Origin: Antedon bifida
Taxonomy: Eukaryota; Echinodermata; Crinoidea; Comatulida; Antedonidae
Assembly (NCBI GenBank): GCA_963402885.1
Contig: OY727097.1
Location: forward strand, 14,632,001-14,696,000
Direction of reading: 5' to 3'
DNA length: 64,000 bases
This document shows, in pieces, positions 23,401-38,400 of the stretch (position 1 is its first letter; every line of letters begins with the position of its first letter). Under the pieces are notes generated by a model. That model was not told the DNA's origin and made no database searches. It saw only the letters and a program-made list of their open reading frames with translations. Both the position numbers and the translations under genes were made by a program.

Positions 23401-26400
23401 TCTTGAAATGATTTTAAATTCGCTTTGAAACCTTATCTAGAAAATATGAAATTTAATGATTTTTGTACCATCATTTAAAAAAAAATTAAAGTAAAAAAGT
23501 TTATACATAAAATAATGATATTTCTTTAAACAAAAAATCTGTGGAATTTAGATCACAGTTTTTATCATTATTTACGCTTGTAGTTCAACTATTGAAATAC
23601 GTTTATTGATTTCATTTAATATCCAAATTATACCATTTTCTAAGTGTACTAAAATAGCAAAAATTCCAACATTTTCCACGAAGCGAGCCCTCACAATGAA
23701 TGAAATCAGTGATGCGTTACCAACGCGGCTTTCCGACTGATTAATGAATGAAAAAAAAGGCTTAGACTGTTTAAAACCTAAGGAACAAATGCCTCATATG
23801 TTTAATAATGTTATCAATTGTATATACACTACGATATACGACGCGACGTTATTATTAAAGTTATAGATTATGTATAAATATTATAACATAGAGCATGGCG
23901 ATTGTAAGCCGACTTAATACCATTGCTGTTCGGTAATACCTATTAATTCATAAAGTTTATAAAATAATCAATTTCAACAGGTTATTACAAAGTGCGACAG
24001 CTCGATTACTACAAAGTGTGACGATTATTACAAAGTGCGACAGTACAAACAGGGTTTACAAATAATAATTATATGCGATGTTTTTTTTTTTCAAGACAGT
24101 ACTTATCAGGAATCGACCATTTATGTCCTTGCTTGAATATCAGGATCATTAATTTGAAAAAAATAATATTAGGTTCGTTGGTGAGATCTTGCTTGAATGT
24201 ATCCAGGTCCAGGGCTTTAAATTATCGCGACTTAAACACTATCTTTGGTTGATCTGACTTCCCAATGTCAATATTAACCCTGATTAAGCAGCGGTGTATG
24301 TTATTACCGGTACGCCCTTTAAATTGTAAAATTAAACGCTTTTTTTAAATCACACTGAATTACAGGCCTATAGCACATATTATTATTAATTTGTGTAACA
24401 CTTACATTGTCCTGAAGATCCAATTTAGCACCTTCTTTGAGCAAAAGGGAGCAAATATCTGTGTGGCCGTTTTCAGCAGCGATGATTAAAGGTGTCGATC
24501 CATTCTGAAATATTACAAACATAGCATTGTTCACTCTACAGCAAGATATTTAATATTGTACTAAATCAATTAAATGTGATCAATTAAACATATTTATATA
24601 ATACTACATTATTAAATTCAATAACGAGTATTAACATTTGATAATGTATTGTATGTATTGCTTGTATAATAATTGTATAGTACTGTAGGCCTACATGTAA
24701 AACAAATAAGTGTTTCTTTGCCTGAAATTTAAACACATTATCCGGTAGTGCTAACTAGTATCAGTGTAATTATGATGAAGTGGCGTTTTAACTGGCAGTT
24801 AGGCCTACAGTTAAAAATATATCCAGGCTCCAAATTATGTTCAGGTAACACATTTTGACTGTTAAATTCTTACTATTGGTTTCATTTTACCGTTACTTAG
24901 AGGGAATACGTTTTTTGAAAATGTTTTAAAATCAAATGGAAATCTCGATTCATATCCATTTATTGTATCATTTGCATAAAATACAGTGTTGCTCTGTAAG
25001 GCACAATACAATAAAAAAACCAGAAAACTGAAATTCTCTAATAACCAGTTTCCTAAAGGCATATGGTTACAATGATTACGGAATCTATTACGAGATGTGA
25101 TGGAACTTTTCTTAGAACGTCAAAATAGTGCATTGGATAGGTGGAATGTGTTTCCTCAGTAAAGTCTCCTATAAAAATGAATCAAATTGAGTTCAATTCT
25201 AAGTACTTGAGTCCTATACGTGAAGCATAATCAACAATACATTTGAGTCCCAACTTATCCTTACATGTGGTCCCGGTAACCCATGCAGCAATGAAAAAAG
25301 TGAGAATACTTTCAATGACCGATTTATATAAAAAAACGTAGGCCTTATGGGAGGAGTAACTTCAAAATATGCAAAAAGTAAAAACGTTGAGCATGCCTTA
25401 GTAATAATACTTATTGTCGTGCCATTTAAGATCTCTAGTGCTTTATTTACAATGTCAATTCCAGAGTGGGTATTTCATATTGTAGGTGATTTACATTTGT
25501 GTGTTATAATTATTTCGAGTGTTTCACCTGCTTTGATAGAAACTATACTGTAATGAGTTGAAAATGTAAACATATTAGTGTATTGGTAAACACATGATGT
25601 ACTGCAAACCAAAATAGTGTATTTGTGCACATAATAGGTAGGTGACATTTGTAATTGAGACCGTTTTATTTGACACGAAAAAGCATGTGAAGTCTTAAAA
25701 AACGTACGTAATCATATAATGTAGTACATTTTGAATGTTGACATGACATGATAAACAATAAATATGTTCCTTCTAACAGAGTTCAACTTAGATTTTTCTC
25801 GGGTTACTTGGATTTCGTTCTTAAATACGGTGTATTGTTGTATTTATTGTAATGCCATGTGTTCTCTACAGGTCGATATTACATAGTTTGGGTGCGGACA
25901 TTTCTCTTAGTATTATTGGGTAACACCGTTGCTTAAAAATATATTGTTTATTATAAAACATAGACCTTTTCAAAAAACTACTTAGTTTATTAATGAAAAA
26001 GATCATAATTAAAATATACATTTGAATTAGCTGTACGTGAGTTCAAATAAAACATCTAAATGAATATGTATTTACAAAAAGCTACAATTATGTTTTCGAG
26101 AATTGTTGTTTTTTTTTAGACCACACTAAGTGGTTGGTGTAACTTCACAATAATGATATATTGAAACAATATATGTTAATTAGTCGTATACATGGACATT
26201 TACCATATACGATGATTTAAAATTCAGAGTTTCAGTATTATAGTATTACAGTTCAACCTCCGTGAGCGGCCACCTCCCGAAAGCGGCCACCTCCCTTAAC
26301 GGCCGTAATTTCAAAAGCCTGTTTGTTCTTCATCAAATTAGTGGACCTCCTGTAAGCAGCCATCTCACACATTAGATTGTTTGTATGGTAAATTTCCTCC

Positions 26401-29400
26401 CGTAAGCGGCCACACAAACAATTTGTATTGACTGTTGACAGCAACAATGCCATATACATTGCTGCAGTCGCGTGCGCAAATTTTAGTTAGTGACCAACCG
26501 ATCGACCGACATAGTGAGCTGTAGAGTTGCGTTTGCATGAGACTAAAAACACAATTTTGATACTTTGTTGTGCGTTATATATTAGCTTTATTTGAAGAGG
26601 TTTTAAAAATATTTCTGTGAAGAACATTCCTGTGTTTTTAGTCGCGTGGACGCGACTCTATAGTTCACTATGTCGGTCGGTTGGTCGGTCTGTCTGTCGG
26701 TCTGTCTGTCTGTCTGTCGGTCTGGTATCACTATGCGTTTTATCGCTTTCTGACCTTATCTTGATATCAGTTTAATCTAGCTAAGTCAATTTTTCACAGA
26801 ATATTCCTTATGGCCAGAAATCGATGTGGTTATGTTTTCACGGTGCGCAATAAAAAATTACGCGGTCTACGCACGATTTAACGAAATCACGTTTGTAATC
26901 ATATCTTCACAACCATAAATCACAATTAAATAAAATTTGGTACTCATAAATTTCAGGGCATAAATCATCATAATGGCAATACAATTACGTGCGTAGCGCA
27001 TGTAACGCATGCGTACGCGCGCTTAAAATTTTCAAAATTTATTTTCGATGAAATAAGAGTACGTTTCAGGCAATTTTAAGCGTTTACAAAATTGCCATGA
27101 GTGCGCAGATTTGTGCGCGCGCACTGCGCGTTAAATGTTATTGCGCACAATTAATCGGCCACATTTCAATTCCATAAAATAAGGAAATTAATTATTAGGA
27201 GTTGAAACCTTAGTGGCTACAGCCCAGGTCTATAGTCTACATTAGTTAATATGGCCAACCACATGAATTCCAGGAGAGTGAGTGACCTTCTACATAACGA
27301 ACACTGAATTTATAGTTTTCCAAAGAATTCTACATTGCTAAATTAAACTAAATTTGAACTCATCAAGCCAAAAGACGTTCATTTTTGTCGCAAATACTGT
27401 AGGAGCAAATGCAACCGTAAGCAACTGAAGAAACGATATTTAGGCCTAGCCTAGATGTAATCAGTAAGCAATTTTGACGGCTGGTCTCTTCAGAAAATAG
27501 AGAACCCTACGAACCCCTCTTTCTATGGGCTTGCGCTTCATCGCGACGAGTTCGAGTTATCCTCGTTAACGCACACCCTCTAACTAAAATGAAATACACA
27601 TATACTCTATGACCCGAAAAATATGTTTATAGTGTGCTGAATTGTGTCTATTCTGTGTCATACAATATTAAGGGCGAATAACCAATAAGTGAAGGTTAAT
27701 AGTCTATTCTGTTCCGTTTATTCAGTAAGGCCTACATTTCACTCAGATATGTTACTTTTCACTATGATCACACAATTACGAAATCAGCAACAGTTGACCA
27801 CATACGAATGGCAATCGGTTCTTTTTAGTGGGCTGAATTATTAACTTCAATTGACTTAAACGGCCACCAACTGTTAGTACTCAGTTTAATAAAACTAATT
27901 CCCACTTGTACAGAGAATTTGACATGAAAACTTTTACAGATAGGCCTACAACAATATCATTTCACTATAAATCTTTGATATCATGTGTTATAAACAACAC
28001 CGGATGTGTTTACAATTGCCATTTCACGGCAATACGGTTGAGTTTCATATGAAACAAAGTTAAAGAGATTATAAGTTTCTGAAATATATTGTAGTGCTGC
28101 TGTGTTATCGGAGAAAGTTTATAATCTAATCACATAATCTATATATAAATTTACGTAAGGGCAAAATTCGGTAAATCGCGCATTATTTATAAATTTACGT
28201 AAGGGGAAAATTTTGTAAATCGCGCGTTATTTCTAGAATGTTTACTCGATGGTGGTATATAAAGTTGATTCATACTTTCGATACTGATTTTAACCACTTG
28301 ATGTAACCCTGTTTACTAATTAAATTTAGTTAGATAATTAGTTATTGACAATTAAAACGAATTTAGGTTCAACGATTTGCCCCAAATAGGGGTGTTTTCC
28401 GATCGTGGTATACACTGTCTAATGGATGTCCTCATGAAAAATGCCTGCATACAATAATACGAGGATACTTCGCATTTACCTGTCTCCTCCCACGATAATT
28501 GTGTTTAATAGCTGAGTACAGTATCATAATGTTGAAGACAGGCCGATTTTCTTTAAAAAATACTATTTTGATAGATTTAATATACGTTTATACAAATGTA
28601 TTGATTTGCGATGAATGGAACATTCCAATCTCTCAGACTACGTACGTACATTTTTTACGCTGAACTTACTGTGTATTCGAGAACCATCATGGACACGACC
28701 TAGATGGTACGCGAGCGAAGCGATAACACAGCAGCACTACAATATATTTCAGAAACTTATAATCTCTTTAACTTTGTTTCATATGAAACTCAACCGTATT
28801 GCCGTGAAATGGCAATTGTAAACACATCCAGTGTTGTTTATAACACATGATATCAAAGATTTATAGTGTATTCAATTATCTCAACACAAATACCAATTGA
28901 AATGGCATGGTTTCTGTGATTAGTTCTTTAGTTCTTTTAAATATGTCTACTATAATCTTTCCCATCTCTTATGAAAATTGTTTTCAATACAATCAATTGC
29001 CTGTTGTAGATGCAAACAAGGAAAACGCTTGTCCATCATTATTAAGTAAGTTTTCATGGATAGTTATTTCTTCAGGTTGATGTACTTACATTTCCAACAC
29101 ATAACCCTTACCTTCTATCACGTAAAGTATTAAGAGTACACACCTGTTCATGTGCGCCATATTATTGCTCATATATTCTTTACCAAAATAATTTTGCAAG
29201 TACGGTAATGTATTGATTCAACATTACTTTGTTTACCAATTGGAGTTGTATATTCATGTGAAGTAAACAAGGTCAACACTCGGGAAACCAAATTTTATGG
29301 AAAAAAGCAATGGATTTGATACTGCATGCCATTTTTTTCTATTATTAACCATATTAGGAAGAAAAAATAAAATTTCAATTATTGCTATATTTTGGGGTTA

Positions 29401-32400
29401 AAGGTCACCAAATACATGCCAAAAATACCAAAAAATCGTATTTTTAAAATAAAACTATTAGAATAGTTTAGATTCACGGTGATTCTAGAAAAAATAACAG
29501 CGAATTTATCAAAACTGTTGTTTTTGCTCTTTTAAAATTGAAATGTCATGGTTTCTATCAGTTTCCATGGTTACAAGACACTATTAAAATTTACCAAACA
29601 TTATTAGTGGATTTATATAATTTAAGATGTCTTCTTCCTAAACAATATTAAAAAGTTTGGATTGCCAAATTTACCATTTTTGGACTTTTGGCACACTTTG
29701 AATTGATTCTGGCCCACTGTGTCACGTGCCAAGAGCTATTCTTTTATTATTCAATTTTTTTTTTTAAATCGGTAATCGTGACCCTTTAAAACTTGTTGTT
29801 GTATATGATGTGCCAGCGTGCTACGTTCTAAGCATTGGAGTAGTAAAAACCCCAATAAAAGTGACATTGGGTAGACTTGTAAATGGTAGTTGCGAATGAA
29901 TTGCCGTTTCTTACAAAGGGAGCATACCACCTCTCGTAACTACGCATTTTGGATATGTATAGCATGGCCCCTGGATGTCGACGCGTGAGCTGGGTCAACT
30001 TCTAAATATAGTTAGTTATAAATGTTTATTACAAAGGGACACCGCCAGATAAGTGCGTCCTATCACTAGTAAGTAACTTGATTCAGATTTTGGTCATTGT
30101 AACTTTGATACAGCACAGATATCGACGCGTGAACCGCAATGAAAATGAGTTTGTGAATTAGACATTTTACTGTAATATTAAATATATTTGTTACTAGAAA
30201 TTAGTTTGATAAAATATATTCTACAAAATTAGTAGGCCTAATAATTGTTTTCCCTCATAAATAAAGGGGAGATGGGGATGGGGACACGTGTCTGTTTATG
30301 AGTGAGAATCAATCAGGCATTTTAATTAAAATGCAGACCGTCTTAAATTACTTGACATGTTTTGATAAATACAGTAAATATATTCTCATCATCAGAACTG
30401 TAATCAAAGCCTAGAGTACTTGTATACGTACTACAACGTTGCGTTTAAATGAGTCAATAATTAGCATGAGAATAGATTTATCGAAACATGTCATGTCATT
30501 TTAAGACCGTCTGCATTTTCATTAAAATAATGCCTTATGATATTATTGATCATCACTCATAATTTGGTGGTATTATACATGGTGTGCCTGTTTATGTACA
30601 GTGAAAGAGCTTATTTTAGTATCCTATAATAATATATTTTCTATATAAAAGAATATGGTATTTCAAATCAGGTACAAAAGCCGACGATCCGAGCGAATTA
30701 CATGTTTAAAAAAATTCGGAAAACACCCATTTGTTATTTTCAAAACACATTGCACGTTGGCGAGGTCCGATGGCACATGCGTGACTGGCGGAACAATGCA
30801 ACAAAAATGAAAAACGAAAATGGCATGTTGTGTTGACAGTGGCAGAATCGGGTGTTTATTTCAAGCTCACATAAACGGGCAATGAAATCCTCGTTATTAA
30901 AAAAAAACATTATTTAAGCTTATTCACTATAGTATATTTAAATTATCTACTTATTAATTTATTTGTATATTGTTTTCTCTTTTTGCTTGGTTAGATAAAA
31001 CATGTTACCGAGAAACGAAAAACATTCTAGTTGAAATTCTTTATGTATACCCACAGATTGCACTATTTTCTGTATACTTAATTAGGTACTCTTTTCGTAT
31101 ACATGTATTGCTGTTGGGAATAGATAAATATTTCACTTCAAATATTTTTCAAAATATTGGTACACAACAATGAAAGAAAAAGCGAAAACAACATTTTTGT
31201 ATTAGGCCTAATTGTCAATTGTTTTATATTATTGTAGATCATTGTTTTCTTTGTTTTTACTATTATGATGCCAATTATATATTGGAAAAAGGATTTTATC
31301 GAGTCGACTTTAGATTTGCAAGTAACAGAGAAGCATTTCTTTGGTCCGTTGTCAGATGGTTATTGAATCTTTGTTGTTGATTTCTCTAATACTTATGTAA
31401 TTAACCACTTTACGTCACCCTGCATTGTAGGTATTAACAATATGTATTAGAACTCTAGTAACTGTCCTTTTGCGATATCTATTTTCGACTCAATGTATTT
31501 CATTTCTTTCATGAATATGAACAGTTTGTCTTAAATGAAAGTTAAATTGAATTTGAATTGCGTGTTTATTGTATTAACAATTGTTAACATTAATCTTATG
31601 AGGGTTAGTTTTATAAGAACAATAGTACTTTTTTTATTTGTTTTGGCAATTAGTGCAAATAAAGCGTAATTAATTCAGCAATCGTCATATTCGATTTGGA
31701 ATACTATACGTCCTGTAAAATGAATAGAATGTTCTCATGATTGTATTGCGGCGCCTTTCCACGTATCATTTTATCGCATCCCATCCTATTACTATTGAAA
31801 CCGAATTGAAACATGTTAACAAGCTGTTTATGATGGTCACAAAATGCCAAGATACATTAAAGAAACGCCCATCGTCAGATATATGTAATGAAAAATATAC
31901 AAACAATGATGTTGCTGTGATGTCGGTGGTGGGTGTTTGGTGTGGCGGCGTTTTCCACTAGATATGAACAAGTACAACACCGTATTTGATATTTTAAAGA
32001 AATGATAACAGTAAACAATTGTATGAAAATGCTTGGTAAATAAATAGTTATAGCAGTCAATGAATTATTCAACAACAAGTATAATTGTGTTTGTGTTATA
32101 ATACAATATTGTGTGTATAAATAGATGTTGCGGAGCGTTAATTAGAGGGTGGATGTTGCATATTACAAAGATGTTTTATGGGGGAGACGGCGTTTATTCA
32201 AATAAATTCGGTATCGCCTAATTGGTATAATCAATACATTATTTAGTTTAAATCAAACACCAAATAATGAAAACCATCAGTGAGCTGTTTCGGCATAAGG
32301 AAAACGTTTTAAACGGCTTGCAACATGGGCCAAAGCACCCCGGGTCTCAATGGCGATACAGTACATGCAGAGTAGCAGAACGTACCAGTTCCAGAAACGA

Positions 32401-35400
32401 TGAAACACGAATTTAATTGAGTATGAAAGCAAAAATAACAACGGACAATGACTAAAAGTTTCCCGAAGAATTGTTGAATTAAACTAAAATTTGAACTCAA
32501 TCATCACCGTGATGAGTTCGGTATATGCGCGTTAACGCACACAGTGTAACAAACATCTTAAAATACGCATATACTCTATGACCTGACAAAAAAAATATTC
32601 ATAGTGCTGAATTATGTATATTTTGTGTCATACAGTATTAAGTGCGAATAACCAATAAAGTTAATGGTGTATGTTTTCTTCGTCAAAAACCCAATGTATT
32701 GTATGTGATATTTTTCTTGATAGTATAATATTCAATTTGTTGGTGGATATGATGCATTCTGAAAGTCCTTTAAAGGTTTTGTTAAAAGAAACATCAACTA
32801 CGATTTAATTTTAAACAATGTTAATATATGTTTTGGTATCGGAAAATGTCATAGTTTTGATGCATTAACTACACTAATTTTGATAGCTAAAAGATGTATA
32901 TTCAACTGTAACATTTCAGAGGACCCACAAATTTAAAGTCATTGTTAAAAGAAATATTAAAATAGAAAAGTATATTGGTTTTGAAAATTATAATATGCAT
33001 GCATATAACCTAAAATGGAAATATTTAGGAGTATATTCTGTCTTTTAACTACTTATGATATGTATACATTTTTGCTTGATTGGGTCTGTATCTATCTTTG
33101 GTTGATCTGACTTCTCAATGTCAAGATTAACCTTGATGGGGCAGCGTTGTTTCGAATCATGTGCAGTTCTCGACAATACAGTCATCCTCACTACAAAGTA
33201 GGCCTGAGTTGGTTCATATAGGTATGTTATTACCGATACGCCCTTTAAATTGTAAAATTAGCACTTTGTTTTAATCACATTGAATTATATAGCACATATT
33301 AGTATTAATGTTTATTAACACTTACATTTAGCTGAAGATCCAAATTAGCTCCAGCCTTGATCAAAATAGTGCAAACATCTGTGTGGCCGTTTTGTGCAGC
33401 TACAAGTAAAGATGACGCTCCAGTCTGAAATATTACAAACATTATGTTATAGTATGTTTCACTCTAAACAAAAGATGTGATCAATTAACAATAACGTTAT
33501 GGATTTAAGTATGCTACATTGTTAAATTAAATAAAGATTAATGTGTTGTATACGTATACATTTGTCTTGCTTGTATAACTTTTATAGTACTTTATAAATG
33601 TAAAACAAGTGTTTCTTTGCCTGAAATGTAAACACTTCATCCGGTAGTGCTAACTAGTCTCAGTGTAAATTATTATAAAGTGTTGACGAGAGGACGTTCT
33701 GCCGATAGAGGGCCAAAATCACGTTTTTTTAAAATTTATTTATTGAATATATCGTAATCGCAGCACAAGGCTGAATTAAAACAATATTAACATGATAATG
33801 TACACATCAAAAGGACAAACAATCTAACAAAATTACAAATATAAAAATATAAAGGTACAAAATTCAAAAAGAATCGATAAAAATATACAAAATTGAAAAT
33901 AGACAAAAAGTAGCATACAAGCACGCGAGCAGAATTTGCACATGACGACCAATAAAACAAGAATCATTTGTCATTAAGGAATTTGGCGAGAAAGGGTATA
34001 GCACTTTTGGCATATCTTTCGGTTCGGTACCTTCATGCCAAATATGTATCTATATCGTTTTGAGAATGACAGAATTATTTTACTACTATACATTGGTTTG
34101 TAAATGAATACGTTTATAAATACTTATTAAGTCATGGTAATGAAAATGAGAAGAAATTACAATAAAGGTGGGTGACTCCCACGAAAGAGCACGGGGGATT
34201 AGAAATTCGTTGGATTTTCTAAGGAGCATACTGTGAGAACGAGAATTAATTAAACCACTCTTTAATGGAATCGGAACAGACGCATCGATGTGCAAATTCT
34301 TTACATAATTTGATTCTTCTCGCATCAAGCGTCTGAAGATTAGTACTTTTAAGTGCGTTAAGATATGTGTCGTACTTAGGTCCCAATATAATCCGAAGCG
34401 CTCTTTTTTTAATTCGCTCAATCATGAGAGACTGTTTTATAGTACTACAACTATGCCACGCTGTTGAGGCATACTCGACAATAGGACGAACGTACCCCAC
34501 ATAAACGGACACCAAATCGCAAGCAGAAACTCTTTCATTCATTCATAGTAACATTTATTTCTTATCATTTCAAAGTAAACATAATAACAATTTAAATATA
34601 AATAATTAAGAGGCAAAACCCAGAAAGTACTAACATTTGGAGGTTTCCCTCCAAAAAAACTTGTGACGGCTAGCCAGTTAAAAAGTTGTAGTCATATTGG
34701 AGTTTAAACAAACCGAAACAAAACAAGACAAACAAACAAGTAAAACAAGACAACGACAAGTTAATAATAATAAAATACTATATGGAAGCACAGAAAACCA
34801 GAATAAACATGTTGTTTTATTATTAGTTATTTATGGAGTAGAATTTGTTTAAGTTTAAAAGAAAATTTATTTTTTGAAGGTGCCAATTTAATTTCGTCGG
34901 GCAGATCATTAAATAATTTGGTGCCACTATAACGGATATTATGTTGCATTAATGTTAATTTGGTAAGGGGAGGGTGGAGGTTACAGGAGGATCTAGTTTT
35001 ATGGGTATGAATAATATTATTTTTTATAAAGCTGCAAGAAAGTTTAGTTGGAAGTAGACAGTTGACATGTTTGTCAACTCTAAAACGCTTGAGACGATTA
35101 AGCATTATAATCTACGACTACTATTAGAAATCATATTGCTAACAAGAGTATCCCATCTTAAATTTTCTTGTATAGGGATACCGATAATTTTTATTTCATG
35201 CACAAAATCCAGCAATTTACCAACTATAACTAAGTTTGGAGGATCGGGAGGGTGTTTTTTAAAACAAACTTGCAAGGCTTCACATTTTGATGGATTGAGT
35301 TTGAGAAATGTTTGACTAGCCCAGTTTTCTAGATCACAAACGTCAGTATCAACAAAAGTGGGATCGCTAGCACGACGGACCTCAACAAGGCTAACATCGT

Positions 35401-38400
35401 CAACATACTTAAATTTAGATGATTGGGCGTTTACGGCAGCATCATTAATTTCATTTCATTTATCTTTTTATTTCGGAATATCATGGTGACATAATATTAT
35501 ATCCATAGCAAAAGAGAGAAAAAAAAATCTTAATCTAACAGCTCATAGAACAAAAACAAAGATATGTAAATATATAAAGTCAATGCAACAAAGCATTCCA
35601 TTGTATGTGCATTCTTGACACATTAAGAACGTGGCGATTAATGGCCATGATCAAGGAATTACTACTTGCGTTCACACGATTTTTAAAACTAAAAACAGAT
35701 TTTCTAATGAACTCATCAAAGGATGGGACGTCATTTAAGACAAACATTATGCTTGCACTACAATGTCTAGGCTGCTTCAGCAGCAAACGTAAGGCATTGT
35801 TATAACATACTTTCAGTGATCTCAGAGTGCTCTTATTATATCTACACCATAAGGTTGAACAGTACATGCTGACACAGTAACTCTTAAATAGATAACATTT
35901 AGTGTTAGTAGAACATTTTCCAAACTTTCTATTTAGAGAGTTGGCCCTAATGCAAATAGATCGATATTGACGTTTGATGTCACTTTCATCACTCAGATTA
36001 TTACTGATCACATGACCAAGATAGGTTATTGAATTATCAACGATTAGAGGTGCCCCATTTAAGGTAATATGTGGAACACCTTTGAGGTTGCGGACTTTCG
36101 GGCAAAATAGCAAGCATTTGGATTTGTTTTCATTAAAAGTAATATCATGGTCACTAGCAAACCCTTCACAGAGTCTAATTAGCCAAAAGGACCAAGTCAT
36201 CGGCAAAGCTTAGGCAATTCAGTTTAAGACTGTTAATTTCACAACCTTCTTTTGACTTAGTCAGTTCAACAGTTAACGGATCAGTGTACAAATTGTAAAG
36301 TAGAGGGGACTTAACGCCTCCCTGGCGAACCCCATTACGAACAGTGAAAGAATCGGAAACGGAACTACCCCATCTGACAACAAATTCCTGATTCCTATAC
36401 CATGACCTCAGTATCTTAACTATAGGTGAAGGGGTACCCCTGTCAATTATAACGTTAAAAATAATTGGTCCAAACTTAGTAGGCTGTGAACATTTCCCAG
36501 ATTTGAATCTGGTAGGGATGTAAGGTTGGAAGGTAGACTGGTAGCTTATGGCGTTCAATCGGGCGGCTATTATGTGAGATTGAGGCAAAACTCTGATTGA
36601 TTGCCTTAGCAATTTCAAAGTGGTCACTTTGGGGGACTCCGGGGACTGAAATGTTGGGATGGGATTGTAATTTATTGCTCATAATTTGGATTCCTTTATG
36701 CCAATTGGATGTATCATTCTTTTTTTAATTTGAAAGGCGGTCTTGATAAAAGGATTTTTTGCTGATTTGATAGAGAAAATGATTTTGTTTCTAAGGATGC
36801 GCCACATGTACGTTTTATTTTGGCAAAAGGCTACTTGGCGCTTTTTAATGAGAATCTTAATTTCTGGGGTCATCCAAGATTTGTCATTAGTATGAATTTT
36901 AGAAGTTTTTAGTGGAAAGTGAGTGTTAAAAGCGCTATTGACTGTACGATAAAATAAATCAGCCTTAGCTTGGGGTGACTTAGCTTCTAGGACTTCAACC
37001 CAAGATTGGCCAGTTATCCACCTCCCAAATTCAAACATACGATGCTAAGGCAGGTCTAAAAATACTTTTCCTAATACTACCATTTAATTTAAGGCCGCTC
37101 GGGGCCTAAAAAACAGGATTATGGTCACTATTACAAATTGGTGCACCAACAACTGGTTTACAATAAACGTTATTAATGTTAGTAACAATAATGTCCAAAA
37201 TAGCAAGTTCACGTGTAGGTGTCACGAACATAGAGTGAGCACGAAATGGGGTTGATATCAACTCTTATTAAAATCGCCTCGATGACGAAACCGGGTATAT
37301 TTTCTTTAACTGATCAGTAAAAATTATGTGGTCAACTAGCACTTGCTGATGTTCAGATTTTGGAGGTATGTAAACAGCACAGACAGCTATCGCAAACACC
37401 TTGCGTGGGAGTCGGTAAGGACGAACATACAGCCACAAACATTCAAGAACATTGGGAATAATAACATCTTTAATCGGCGTTGCATGCAGGGATATTGTCC
37501 GTTACGTAGACGGCAACTCCGCCACCAGTTTTTTCCTCTCTTAATTTAGTGAAAACATTAAAGCCATCAATTGATAAGAAATCTGTCGAGATTGAATTCG
37601 TTGAATTGAATTTGTTTCTGTTATAACAGCTACATCAACAGGGTATATACAGTTATTCCTAATAACGGCTTCTAATTCGTCAATTTTGTTGAGTACGGAG
37701 TGAGTGAGTGTTTGTAAGTAAAAAAACAGGTATACCGCCAACGGTTTTGGGAGCGAAATGAAAAGTGTTCTTACCCAAATCCGCCAGATGCTTGTCTTTA
37801 GAGATCGTGTTTATATATATTAAATTGGCATTAGGCCTACGTATCATGGAGTTGGCATCACGAAAATTAACGATATGTCCATAGCACGAATAAAACAACA
37901 CGTATTCTATTCGTGGTATGTTGAAAAATTTTAATTTAATGATATTATTATAATTATTATTATTGTGACCGAATTAGACATTTGTCATATACGATGATTT
38001 GAAATCAGTTGCATCAGGTTTAGTAGTATGCCTATTATGGTATTATTGTAATCAAATTAACATTTTTTTGTTATATAATACAAATACTGGTACGTAATGG
38101 CCGACACTCCATACTAAACATGGCCATGCATTTAATACTAAACATTGTATTACATTGACATGTCAGAATGTTATAATTTACTTGGTATTGCAACTATATT
38201 AATTGACCAAAAGGTGACATACACTTTTGTCAAATCATATCCTGTTTTGTATCGTTGGATATATTTAAACTATGAACTTATTTTAATAATAATATTATGT
38301 ATGATGTAATTATTATGTAATTATACATTTATCATTAATACTTTCAATGACAAACAAAGAATTACTACATCATACATACATAATGATACATATTATGTAT

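Larger units (their letters stand above)
26150..30840. repeat. Duplicated intron block, copy B
   Basis: Collinear with block A (see 3746-11950). It lacks A's poly(A) retrocopy, hAT-like insert, L1-like fragment and left half of the 6480 element. It has two insertions of its own, at about 26635-27155 and about 28139-28868. Confidence 0.8.
33735..37905 (-). mobile_element. Old copy of the 976-aa LINE family, split by two later LINEs
   Basis: Read on the minus strand, the pieces follow the order of the ORF at 645-3575. 37905-37550: TNTHSL.NKIDELEAV and AVITET. About 37250-37100: LAILDIIVTNINNVY and NSDH. 37038-36480: FEFGRWITGQSWVEVL and AKAINQSFASI. About 36470-36437: PTKFGPIIFNVII. 35455-35076: NDAAVNAQSSKFKYVDD, KLNPSKCEALQVCF and MLNRLKRFRV. 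34527-34086: SACDLVSVYVGYVRPIVEYA. The 3' UTR follows down to about 33735. It has many frameshifts and stops. Insertions at 35457-36436 and 34534-35075 interrupt it. Confidence 0.8.

Noticed and set aside
24319..24534. 71-codon frame containing ankyrin repeat taken as a single gene
   Set aside because: Only 24406-24504 is exon. The ends of the frame are intron, shown by TTTCAG and GTAAGT and by matching exons elsewhere.
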